This document shows, piece by piece, positions 25,540 to 38,294 of a stretch of DNA of 64,000 nucleotides. Source of the DNA: Cyanoderma ruficeps (Eukaryota; Chordata; Aves; Passeriformes; Timaliidae); contig VZDJ01004378.1 of the NCBI GenBank assembly GCA_008694505.1, forward strand, positions 17,670,321-17,734,320, read 5' to 3'. The notes under the pieces were generated by a model. That model did no database searches and was not told where the DNA came from. It worked only from the letters and a program-made list of their open reading frames with translations. The position numbers were made by a program, and so were the translations under genes. Positions within the stretch are counted from its first letter, which is position 1. Every line of letters starts with the position of its first letter.

Positions 25540-25557
25540 TCACATCAAATACACCAT
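25540..25557 (-). other. Possible upstream ORF in TSPAN8 leader
   Basis: Five codons (MVYLM) then TGA, entirely upstream of the TSPAN8 start, with a G at +4. It matters only if transcription starts above 25557 and this segment is not spliced out. CAG acceptor-like sites at about 25449 and 25469 leave room for a 5' UTR intron. Confidence 0.3.
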
Positions 25558-25603
25558 GCTCTGCTCCTGAAAGCAAAAGTTATGGCCAGTCGTCCACAAT
25601 TGC

Positions 25604-25638
25604 TTAAATAGTTTCTTCACCACAGGTAAATATTAACC
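25604..25638 (-). promoter_or_regulatory. TSPAN8: Candidate TSPAN8 promoter
   Basis: On the minus strand a TATA-like box TATTTAA (25604-25610) sits about 170 bp above the ATG. Just upstream, GGTTAATATTTACC (25625-25638) holds a perfect FOXA core (TATTTAC) and matches 11 of 13 positions of the HNF1 consensus. Both factors drive gut and liver genes, which suits TSPAN8. Transcription would start near 25575 if the TATA box is used. This is inferred from motifs only. A distant upstream noncoding exon, as in some mammalian transcripts, would make this an internal promoter or a chance match. Confidence 0.4.
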
Positions 25639-28600
25639 AAGCATAGGGGAACCACTAGTCACCTAGTCTCCAGGCTCTTACTGTGTCTTGTGATTTGTAC
25701 TTCTCTCTAATCATCCTATGACTTGTCCTACGCCTCAAAAGTAAATAATGAAGCAGAAGTTACGGTTTCAAGAGGTGAGCATAAAAATATTTTACAGACC
25801 TGCTTTTAAGAGGAAGTTGAAATTATTGCATTTCTTAATGCTTTACGCTCCAGGGTTTACTCTTTCACTGCCTAGTGTTCACTGCCAGCATTCATTCAGT
25901 TGTGTTCACACTTCCACTTCAGATGTTCAACTGGCATAAAGGGATGAGTCTGCTTTATCCCAGGAGAGGAGGGATAAGGAATCTGCCGACATTTTCTCCC
26001 TCTGAGTATCTACTTCAGATCCTTTACCTCTTCCTCACCAAGTCAGGGTCCCAGGAACCTGAGCATTGTGGTGCATGAAAGTCCTACTGTGCAAGTTTCC
26101 AGAAGCATTTTGAACCCCAGCACAGCAACCCCAGTTCTGGCATTAGATGCAGGATAGCTCTCAGCAATATGAGATAGACTCATTCTAGAAAGCAAGGCAA
26201 TGAGCCTGTTTCATTGGGTTTGGGCTTTGTCTTGTTTGTTTTCTTCTGTTTTTGCTGGGTTTTTTTCTTTCAGCCTATTTTCTGAAGAAGCCCTGTACAG
26301 CAGTGCTTGTAGGAATGAGGGTCAGATGCAGGTTTCTCTGAATTTGTCATTTAAAAAAAGAAGCTTTAATTTTGGAGGTGAACGCAGTGCGAGAGATTAA
26401 GGGCACACTGGTCTGAACTTATAATGAAGTCCGCTTGGCCCAAACCCAATTTTCAGTCTTCAGCGTCAATTCCTGTTCCTCAATTCTGCTCTCTGTATTT
26501 TAAAAGAATGAGACATGTAAGAATATAGCACACCTATAGATGGTGACAATAAGATGTAACTTAGAATCTGGCTTTTGTAGGATCCACAAGAAAAGCCACC
26601 AATAATCTACATTTAAAACAACTCCCTCCAGCTTCTCTCTTAACTAGCTTTGCCATATTCAGGAGTGGATTTGCACCTGCCTCTGACTTTCTGTGCTGCT
26701 TTATGGAGTAATAATCTTTGTTATAACTCTAGGATATCAACTGACTGCCTTACTTTAAATATTCACCCTTAATCTCAGCAAGTTCCTAAAAATAATTGCA
26801 CCCATGAAATACAGGTTTTGTAAGGATTTTGAGAAACAGCTCTGTGGTATATTTTAGATCTAACACACTCCACTAAGTAAACATACTCCAATAAGTAAAT
26901 TGAGAAATGTGGGTGTCTTTATGGAGGGATGCCATAGCCACAGATCAATCATGAGAAAAGTTTAAATGGTCATGTTAAAACGTATGCGAAGGACCAGAAG
27001 GGTAGTAAGGGAATCACAGGTGATACAGGACTTGAAAAGATAAGTCTGCAATCAGATGATACAATTGCAGTAAAGTAAGTTTATAATAAGTGGAGTTCAG
27101 CAATGGCATTATGTACCAAAAACTGCGCTGCAGCAAATCTTCACACAGAGTAGACACTGATTAAAGAAGGCTTGAGCTGTAGCACTGTTGTCTATGAGAT
27201 GCTTAGCCCAGGCACTCAGTCACAGATGTCTGAATGAAAATGTGCTGGAGCAATAATAATGTAGGAAGCAAGCAGGAGCATTCACACCAGCTCTTTAAAA
27301 AAGGACAGTGTGCAAGGACCTTTCACCTGCAAATGCCCAGAATTTCTGCTGTTTCCTAGTTTTGGTTTTGGTGGGTTTTGGAGATGTTTCTTGGTGCAGG
27401 TTAGGGTTTTTGGGATTTTTAGGGGGTTTTGGTTTTTTAATAAGCCTATTCAACATAACCACAAGCAAGTTCTGGTAAGATTCCAGTTTACCACATGCTA
27501 AATTACAGCTGCTGAGCAGAAACTCAGAATCTATCTGACTTTGCTACAATTCCTACATATTTTGTATTTATATTTAATGGCATCCAAAGTAAAAATATGC
27601 AATCTAAGTTTAGAAACAAACAAGCAGTTTCCAACAAGTTTTCAGCTTAAATCTTCCATATGATTGCTTATTTCTTATTTCTTATTTCCTGCCTACAGTG
27701 CTTTCTTATGCCTTGGAGAAGGGAAAGGCACAGATTACATTCTTAGTTGTACCTACAAGTACAAAGGTCACGCAGATAATGGCAGAAACTTATGAATCAC
27801 AGGAATGGCATGAGAATTTTTGCTTCTATTTGTCTGCATATGAAATTGCTTCCACTACCCCTTCACTAACTGTTTAGATAATCGGCTATACCTGACCAAT
27901 TACAAAGCCTGTGCTACAAACTGCTCAAAAGCTTTTCCCAGCAAAGAATTTGTGGAAATCCATTTACTTACTGCTCAAATACAGATTAGAAGAGGTGAGT
28001 TATCAGTGCAGAGTCTGATACACAGGGTGCAGCACAGAGCAGGAGCCTCTGATGCAACACACACAGCTTCCTCCACGACAGGGAAGGTCTGACAACACGC
28101 TCACCCAGGAAACTGGAAAGAGTGTGACATATTTAGCAAAAAAAGAATAAGCCAGTATGTCTGTAATGAACCTGGAGTAAAGCATCTCCCGTTTGACACA
28201 TCCCAAGCAGCTATAGTTGATTTTACAATGTTTTTATCTACCTTCACCTCTGGGCCTTCCTCACTCTGAGTCTTTTTAGTCTAGTTTTACAACCTCCTTT
28301 TTCTCTTGTGAGGTGCTCCCACAAGGTCAGGCTGTGACCAAAGCCCCATATCAGATGATTCACTGCACATTCAGTCATACATTCAGGTTCAGACTTGAAA
28401 AACCGATTTGTCTTGGATAGCAGTGAAGTCCTTGAACGGTGGGGTGTGAATAGTGGAGAATAAAAGAGATTTTGTCCATTTCAGTGATAAATGCACAACA
28501 GAGAAGATGGGTAAGAACCATATTCAGAATGGAGCTTGAAGCTTCAAAGGGATCGGTAGACCTCAGGATCTGCTGAACCAGTAGATTCAGCTTGTATAAG

Positions 28601-31600
28601 GTGTGCAGAGATGGATTTCAGGTTGTCACTGCATTTTCAGCCAAAAGGATACTTCACCTCTTGCAAACTCTCTTGTTGCTCTGAGGTATCTACTCAATAC
28701 AAGTTTCTGCATTTCCTAATTAAACTCCTGTCTAAACAGAAGTGCAAGTTACAAGAGATTTTGTCCTGCTTTCACAGTGAGTAGTTTACCCATACTGCCA
28801 GGTGAAGCGAGTGTTGAGTGCCATTAGCCTTGTCAGCATTTCAACACTCACCTAAGTGGGGTGTGCTGCCTAACAAAGGCATGTTTGCAGTGCAAACAGT
28901 AGGAAAAACACCTTCAAACCAGTATCTGTTCTTGCCCTTGACCGTACCTGGAACACAAGGTCTGACTAAGCTTATACTTTGTCTGCTACAACTCAAGTTT
29001 TGAGTTACAGTCTTAGAAATTACATATTATTGCAATATTATAAAAGCCTGTAATAATTCAATTATAAAATTGAGTACTCTTATGTCTGATTCTTAGCAAA
29101 ATACTACCCTTTCCTAACAGATTTTATTTTTGTTATGTGGCACTGTCATGACAGCTGAGTTTATGCTCAAATCCCACAGTCAATTACAAGACTCCCTGGC
29201 CTCATTTTAAACTATCCTTTGATTTAAGCCTTGAGTTGAAGGATGAGTGGAAAGCATGAGAAAAATATACCCCAAAACTCCCCCAAAAATATACCCCAAA
29301 AGGCTGAATTAAAAGTAGAAGAAAGAAGACAGTACTATTACATTTAATCCTGTGTCTTAATTCATTTTTATGATTTTGGGTAGCTGATTTGTGATTTACA
29401 ATACTATGAGCGCATAAACTTTTTGGAAACTTCCACGCCTCACAGGGTTAACTATGGCTGAAAAGCAGTAGGAGTGTTTTCAACCAGTGTTAGGCATGTA
29501 TATTGGCAGCTGTATCATCTGTCTAGCGTGCCCTCACAGCTTCTTCCAAAGAGTGGAGACTGCTATGGAGTGATTAAACTTATCCTAAAGCAGACAGAAA
29601 AACAGGACAGGTGAACTGTGCCCTTGTACTGCCTATTTCTTGCCACTGACCAAAAAGTGAATCCATGAATCTGAAGACATATGAGATGGATTCCACACTG
29701 GAGTTTCCTCAATGGGACAGCATCTCTATTCCACAGCAGACACTTTTTGCTCTTAAAGTGCTCTAAAGGAAGAGTGTGTGTCTTGTTTAGAGAACTTCTT
29801 TGTTCTGTTAAAGTTATGCAAAAACTGGGGGGGAAAGACAACAGGAAGTGAGGATCTGGTCTCAGTTTTGTTGCACAGTGGGCATGTGTGCAGAAGTTTT
29901 GCCATGAGATGGATTTGCCCTCACCCAAAGCTATGTAGCTGCCACAGCAAGACGTGTAGCCCAAAGCTGCAAGCCCATTCTTTCAGAGGCACTGACTGAT
30001 TACAGCTCAGCAGTTCTCTGACCCCAGCCCCACCCCGTTACAGCTCAGAACAAGGTATAATCCACACAGAAAGCTATCTGATGTGACCTCCTTCTGTCAA
30101 ATACTGACTGACTTCCTTTCTTGTCCTCTGTTCTACCACACCCTGAACTGTACAATGATGAGCAGTGTTGTGTCTCAGAACAGGATCTGAAGCCTCTCTG
30201 CTTCCTGTGGGCTACAAGAGTGAACTGGGCTCCTGTTAGTGTCCCACTGGGAACTGATTTCTTGCTTGTTAGGGTTTTTACTTTCATTTTTAAATAAGAG
30301 GTGCTTGTAACTGTTAGCTATGTAAACACTTCTTTCAGGATGACCGTGACCTTCTGCACTCCAGCCAGGAGATACACAAACTCTTTATATAAAAGATACA
30401 CCCCAAACTGAGTTGGCGAACAACCCAGCTCACAAGAGGCAGGGGCTTGATCACCGAAACAAACCTGGATGTCCAGGACATGTCCATACACACAGGAGCA
30501 GGCAGATCCTATTGTCTGCCTTGTTAGCCCTAGCTCTGGGCTGGGAAATGTATAGCTGGGTTACTCTGATGCTCTCCTCTCCTCAGAGGCCTAGAGAAAG
30601 GCAGTGTGGATGTATAATATCCCTCATACCAAAAGAGGCCCTCAGAGGGCACAGGCATTTCTGTGGACCAGGTGGGTTTGTTGGCCATAAGGGTGTTGGT
30701 CAGACGTGTGTTATACCTTCTCTGTGACCACATTTTCTACATTAGCCATGTATATCTTGTCCCCAGGGAGAAAGTTTAAATGGGGATATTTGTCTTCACA
30801 AAAAGTTTCTATTCTGACAAAAGTTTCACCAGAAAATCCCCATCCAGCTCTGTGCTGAACTTCTGCCCAGGTGCTCCATGGTCTGGTGCCAACAGCACTC
30901 GTATGTTCCTGTTTTAGCAAGGTCTAGTGTCTCAAACACTCTCACTTCCCCTAAAGTACCAACTCTTCCAGAAAACATACCTCAAGCAGCTTGTGATCCT
31001 CTCTGCCTCCCAAAGGGCGCAGCCTTCTCTTCCCATACGCCACTGGTTTTCTTCTGAGCCTTTCATCTGAAAACTCTCTGAAATACATATCTTTAAGCTT
31101 TGAGTGATAGCTGGCATGTATTAAAGTAAAACAAGTCCTTAAGTGTAAATAAACTCGCATACCTAATCCATATATTTCTCTTTACGCTCTCCCTGCCTCT
31201 CCAGACCTTCTTGTTTACTGCTGCTTTACATAATTTAGCTTATTTTTGTACTTGACAAACTAAGCTCTTCTTTTATGTCAGAGCTTATGTCAGGGATTTC
31301 CTACTTCCCAGCACCTGGTCAGGATTCGTTTAAACTGTATGTCTCCAAGTTTAAAATCTTTTTGTGGTTTCAAATTTAATTCATCATGGATTAACATGAT
31401 AATCAGTGTCAGTAAGGGCCTCACTATCTAGCCTGTGAGTATATTATTAAGTCTAACTTCATTAAAAAAGGCTTGCTAAAGAACCCATACTGAAAAGATT
31501 TCTGGTAGGTTTGTATTATACAGGCAGGGCTCCATGTACAGGAGCTGTGACTTACCTAAGGGGTGGTATTTTTAACCCCTGTCATTTTCAGTGTATCTTG

Positions 31601-34600
31601 AAAACGTCTGTGTCGTAAAGAACAGACTGCTGCGAAGAAAGGTGCCTTAAAAATGCAGAGAACAGCCTCTGTCAATGAAGAATCAAAAGGTTTCACACGC
31701 CTCTCTAGGATATTGCCTTCTTTTTCAAGCAGGGAGGAGCTGATCTAGGAATGTTTTTCCTGGAGAAGACACTCATATTTCATATTCAGGTCTTAACACC
31801 AGGAAATAATTCTAATTTTGTTTATGCTTATATAAATCAAAAGAAGTTAATAAGGCTAATTTGCACCGTGAGTGCAAATTTGAAATAATATAGCTAACCG
31901 TTCTCCTGCCATAATTTTTCCAAGGAAAAGCAAAAAACCTGTTGGGAAATGTGACACTTTCTCTCTGAATTTTCCCTGCTGCCCTCCATCCATGGGTGGG
32001 AAGTGTCCCAATGCTATGGGGCTCAGACAGGTATACAGTCATTTTGTGGTCCAAAACCAGATGCTTATTGGTTAGAAAATGAGAACTAGGTCATTCTGTT
32101 GTTGTTTTATAGACAGGAGTTATGCAACTATAATTATATTATTCCCTATAAAGATGCATTCTTAATGCTTTATATGAAAATTCTACGTGATACAGGCAGG
32201 CAGGCAATGTGGTCACTAGTTATGTTTAGAATTAGTACACAGGAAGTCCATAACATCTGCTGTGAAATTTTTCTCGAGAAATGCAGATTTGATATTTATT
32301 TTGACAAGCGTATTTCTTCTATTTCAGGATAATTTGACACTCAATCCCCTCTTTCAGTGAGTCATACCTCTGTTTGGCAAACACATTACAAAATTTTAAA
32401 AACTGATATAGGTAAGTAAAACTTATATACGTAAGTAAGTAAATTTTAGCTTTCAACATCATTAATTCCTTAAGCTTTATTTGAGATAAAACATCCATGC
32501 TCTGAAAGTTGAATTGGCCCTTCTTTATTTTTCTATAGTTGCTGTAGACAAAGTGATGCTATCAAAATAACACAGCATAGCAAGTTAGCAACAGGCCTCA
32601 CAACCCCCTGGAACTCAGAGATCCTCTGGGAGCATTCTACCAGATGTCTATGGTCTTTTCACAGTCCAGAGAGGAGTTTCCATCAACCCTCATCTGCTCA
32701 CTGACCTTCACAATCCCACTGACATTAAACTCTGATTCTCTGCAGCACTTTGTGGGCACTGGGGTCTTTTCTGATTCAGACAGTTGTATTGGTTTTCAGT
32801 TTAATCCCCTCACACAAAAAACTCTTATTTCTACCTGACTGCTGTTTTTCACAAAACTTGAATATGAAAATTCTGTCATCTGCAGACTATATACATTTGT
32901 TGAAAAAAATCTTATTTCAATTTCCATTCATCTTTGTCCCGCTAGTGCTATTCATTTATCCCCTCTATACATAAAAAGACTCTTTTCTTTCCAAATGTTT
33001 TTCCTGCAGCTGAAAGGACAGGAAGAGAACTGAAGAGTATTACTGCAAACTTTATAGTAACTACCAAATAGCAGAGTTAGAGACTTTACCTACTGGCAGT
33101 GATCCAGAATTATAACTTGCACATGTGCGATTTATATTTGCACTAAAAACTAATTTCCTTCTGAAGCCATTGAAGAAAGATGCTGTAAAGAGCCTGTTCC
33201 TCCTCAGAAAAGCTAAGAAGCCCATGCTGAGGGACTATTGGCCTCTCAAGCCTGTAATTAGAGCTGAGAGTGGTGATCTTCCCTTTCAGAGGAATCTCAG
33301 AACCATCCAGCACTAAGCTTTAAATGTTAACCACTACTGTAAAAATAGCTCTGCATTTTTTCATCTTCCACAAATTATCTGGGATTACGTCTCTCTGATC
33401 AGACAAACACAAGGAACACACGGATAGTCTTGGCAGTTGCATAAAGGTGAGTCTCTTCAGTGCTACAAGAGGTGTCCAAGACCTTCCTTTACTGAGCTAG
33501 AAAGGAAAAAAAATATACGTGCTGGAATAATCCTGGGGATTCTGTAGCTGTAGAAGTTATTAGAAACCAACTCAGGCTTTTGTACATCATGATGTGCTCT
33601 CTCACTTGCTCTCTGATCCCCTTGACTGCTTCTCTGACAAACAATATGATACCACAAGGGAGGAGCATCTGAAGACAAGCCTTTTGTTGATGCCATCCAT
33701 GAAGAATTTCAAAGCTCTGCATACAGTTGGTCTTAGAGCTAACTCTGATAATTTAAAATCCTCCTCTTCAAGGACTGGCATGACAATCTTTAGGGAACTA
33801 CTCCGCCTCATACTATCATTCCAGGGTGGATAGCTGGAATGGCAGAGACCTCAGTCAGTTATAGAGCTGGTGGAAAAACTCAAGACAAAATTCAGCTAGT
33901 GTACTTCTCAACTTCTCATGTTATCTGAGAACTACTTGCCCCTTTGAAGGTATTTGGCCAAAGCCAAATCTTGAGCATCCATGTTTATATTCATGGCATG
34001 AGCCAAAGGAACTTACAAGAAGTGTGAACTAAAATGAATGCAAATGATGAACCTCTAGTTTTAATTTAAAAAAGAATCTTTTTCATAGATAACATTTAAA
34101 ACAGAGGTGAGAATACCAAAAGGAAAGGGACAAAACTTCAAAACTAAAATTAAAGCAGGATCGTTTTCATGTCATTTCTCCTTGGAACACATTTGCTGCA
34201 GTTAAGATAATAAAAGACACTCTTCCATTAAGCTGTAGCCTTCTCATCAGCTTAAGTCTAGGCTTTGCGTCTTCTCTTTGCTAAACCATTCACTCTCCCG
34301 AAGTGAAGAATGTCTTCCTTTGTCGTGTCCATAGATGAGATTAACAAGCACACACACTTTATACACTTCATTAATCCTTGTGATGATTCATGCATATGGG
34401 GGTCAGACTCTAATCCAAGTCAGACCTCTAAAAATACTTGACCTCCAGATGTCTGTGCTGACTACTGTAGCTAAAAGCAGAGTCTGGACACATTGTCTTT
34501 CTTTTCATAGCACCGTAGTACAGATTAATCATATTCAAGCTATCCTTACAAAAGACATACTAAACAGTGTACTGATGATACCTTTTAAAAAAAGACTTCT

Positions 34601-35424
34601 ATGCAAGGATTTTGATTTTGGTTTTAGTTCAAAATCTGGTATCAAAGATATTTTGCTTTCGAAAGAGTCTTTGGGTACTAAAAGTAAGGCATAACCACAG
34701 TGCTGCACACAGTAAGCTTGGTGCTAAAGATGTCAGCCATAGTGCAATCATCCTCCAGGGCACACACTGCTGGGTGCTCCATGGTGCCTGAGAACTCCAG
34801 AATAATGTCAGGGAAATACTACCATCAAACAAAAATGTTGCAAGAGAAGGATAACCATGACTGTAATCACTACATAATTATGCTTGGATTTAGTTCCATT
34901 CTTGGGTTTTAGGTGCACAGTTCTTCATGAGTCAAATTTATTTGCAAATCTGGAAGGCTTTTTCTCCTGCTCTTTCACCCAATCACACAGAAATCAGATG
35001 TCTGTTTGCATCTGAGAACTGCTGTGATGGTTTATTTAGTCTCACCACTGCACTATTTCAAATTTATTCTGTAACAGCTATTCAGAACACCCTGTCACCA
35101 GGACATTCCTTTTCCATACTTTTTAAATATGATCCCTTTAATTTAATGGCAGCATCTTAAAAGTTAGTTTTCTAACCTGAAGGTGATCCATTCTAAGTAT
35201 ATGAAACAGGTAAAATTTTTTTTTGTTGGCAAGAATATCTTTTTTTTAGAGATAAATTCTTTAGTCTGAATTAAAAGAGTCAACTTAGATTATATGCCAA
35301 ATTTAAGAAGCTAGTATTAAATAAAATAGGTATTAACGTAAAAGATTTCTATCTCTGCAAGAATTTAAATGTTGTGCATGACACAAATCATGCCATAAAT
35401 CAAAGTTAGCTGGCTTTACTCAGA

Positions 35425-35502
35425 GATAAGATATACAGCTATATAGTTATAGCTATATATAAGATACAGATATAAGATACATAGGTTATAGATAAGGTAT
35501 TT
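35425..35502 (+). repeat. A/T-rich imperfect ATAGATA-type repeat
   Basis: Runs of 'agatatacagctatatagtt' and 'ataagatacagatataagat' make an imperfect short tandem repeat. No gene is nearby. Confidence 0.6.
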
Positions 35503-38274
35503 TCCACTCTGTTGGGTTACATAGAAAATATTTACTCATCCCAGGAAGTCTGTTAATCATATACATAAAGGATCAAATTATTACCTAGTATAAATGGGAA
35601 TAACTTAACTGATTTTAAAGTTAGTCTTAGCAGCAGAAGAAACATACCACAGGCCATTAACTCCTGAAAATATTGAAAAGAAATTCATCAGATCAGAATA
35701 GATGTAGGAAGTTTAATATCTCCTACAACAATCTGTCTGATGTATTTCCTCATAAAACCTGTCAACGATGGCAAAAAAAGGAAAAAAATCATGAAGGTCA
35801 AAAGCTCTTCTCTCAAATCATCTGCACTGCTGTTTCAGTAGAAGATGCTGTTAAATGTGGTGGATTCTACTTTACTTCAAGCACTTAAATTAAGTCTGAA
35901 TACCTTTCTGAAAAGATGTGCTTTAGATCAAAGAGAGGCATTGAGCCTGGCACAAAAATGAATGAGTAGGTTTCTATGGTTTACATTGAATTTCAGAATA
36001 GATGATCTTAATGCTCTCTCCTCACCTGAACATAAGAATCCAGCTTCATTTAGCTAGACTGTACTCCACTGCCACAGCTATGATGATTTCATGAACTATA
36101 AAAATATAATTTTTAATTTAAGAAATTTGCCTTTGAGCTCAGTCAGTACTCTTGAGTCACTTAAGGTGTTCTCTTGTTAGTGTAGATATCATATTATATC
36201 CTTTTTTATTATCTTCCAATTTGCAGTTTGTTTTCTCCACTTTCTCTACTCCTCATCTTATTCTGGTTAGTAATGTTTTTCTAACTCCCATTCTAAAATT
36301 TGCATGTGGCCAGTTTACATTTATATACTTGATTTCTGTCTTTTCTTATAACTTCTTTTAGCCTAAATAGTTATTTTCCTTCTGTAACACCTTTATGAAC
36401 TGAAAGGCTTTATGAAAGCCTGCTTTGTCCAAAAGATGCCACGTTCTCCTAATTTCTCCACACAAGATGCCAAACCTTACTCTGTTTCCCCGCATCACTT
36501 CCATCTAAGTTCATCTTTCCTCAATAAGGGAGCCCCACGAAAAATATGGAATTCCAGAAGAGGTCAGAAAAACTGCAATAACCATCTCTGTTTCTACGTG
36601 TAATTGTTCTCCTGACCATAGCTGTCTTTCTTATAGCTTGTTCCATAGCTGCTGTATCACAGCAATAGTACATACTTATCCTGGTAAATAATATATCCAA
36701 GTTCCCATCCTCATATTTTACCGGATTAGTTTCTGGTTTATGACACAAGGCTTTTTCTTATCACTGTCTAAAATAAATACTTGACATTATATTTTGCAGA
36801 AAAATCCCATTCTAATCCTCAAGGCCTCAGGCCTTTCAGCTTTTTCTCTATATCTTGATTGCCCATATCTTGATCATCTCTCAACCCTTTGTGCCACTAT
36901 CATTTCCCATTGGGTTCTCCCATTGTCTCCACAATATAGAAAAATATTAAAAAATGAAGATCCCAAATCTACCCCTTTTCTGCTTCAGCTCTGTTCCTCT
37001 ATGAACTAATTTCCTTCAATGACAGCATCTCCCCTTTCATCACTATCTGATTACATCCCTGCCTTAAGCATCTCCTTACCCACCGTGGAGTGCTTCTGTT
37101 GATCTCCATCGTCACTGGTTTAACAGATATTCCTCTGTCTGGAATCCCATCACATGCTTTATAGAGATGGAATAGAAAGGAGCTCTTGGATTTCTGCATT
37201 TATTCTGCAGTTTACCTGGAAGAATGGCCTTGAGATTGCCTTGTGCAGCAGGTATCTGCCATTTTTGTGAAATATTTTATCTATCATATCTTCTAATATC
37301 CATCTTTACTCCTGCACCAGTTGGTTGTACAGTCTATTGGTCATTTCTTGGAGCTCTGTTATGCTTAATGCATGTAATCAGATATACATTCTGTAGTCAG
37401 ATACACATCCTAAATTAATGAATAATATGAAGTGTCTCCCACAACTAGTTCTACTTATTTTACAGTTCTTTGGATTTCTTCTCCTAGTCACCATTGTCTC
37501 CTCTGAGTAGTCCCTGCTTTTAAAGATAAAAATAAATCATGTTTTTCAGAAAAAGAAAAGAAAAAGAGCTATATAAAATTAGCGTTTCACTACTTTTTGT
37601 TCCTGCAATAACTCATTTTTGATTACTGGAATGTAACATCTGGCTGTGATTTCTCAGCATCAAACTAGACTTTCATAACTAACTATTGTGTTTCCAGGCA
37701 ATGTGTCTCCCAAAGTGTGACAGCATACCAATACAGACAAAATGTGTTTATGAGCCTTCAACTGCAGTGGAGGATGTGAGATCATTGGACTGAGTTCTTA
37801 ACCACATTAGGCTTGTTTGGGCGTCACTGCAGATTTCATGAGAAAACTTAAAGGCAGTTAAAGAGCAATCCCAGTGTACTTGGTGCACAGAAGAATCCTC
37901 TACATTTGCCAAATTGGTATAACTACTTTGGCTCCAGCTCTGGTCACAGAAAGTCTTTTGGAGCATGGCCAAGCAATACCGACACTGACTGCTGCACACT
38001 GAACAGGCTTTTGCAACTCTGACACTTCTCCAAACCAAATGCTCGGTTCCAGCATCAGTAGTAGGGGAGTAGGGGATAGAACAGGGCAAAGACTAATGAC
38101 AAGGAAATACTGGGGAAATCAGGGGGAGGAATAATATTGTGGGCTACTTAGGGAAAGGGAAATCAAGAGAGATGGGGCTATACAAGGGCAGTGCCACACA
38201 GTAAACTATGGGCAGAGAACAAAGACAGACAAATTAAACACAGCTTTAGATACGCATTCACACCCCTCCGTTCG

Positions 38275-38294
38275 TGAGTCATGCAAGCGGAAGT
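38275..38294 (+). promoter_or_regulatory. AP-1 plus ETS-like site pair
   Basis: TGAGTCA (38275-38281) is followed five bases later by GCGGAAGT (38287-38294), a composite arrangement common in enhancers. It lies in an otherwise featureless A/T-rich region with a CpG just before it. Confidence 0.3.

Noticed and set aside
29563..29964. 133-codon minus-strand frame
   Set aside because: No recognisable domain and no flanking exon signals; the length is expected by chance somewhere in 64 kb.
34335..34694. 119-codon plus-strand frame
   Set aside because: No domain, no good start context, no linked exons.
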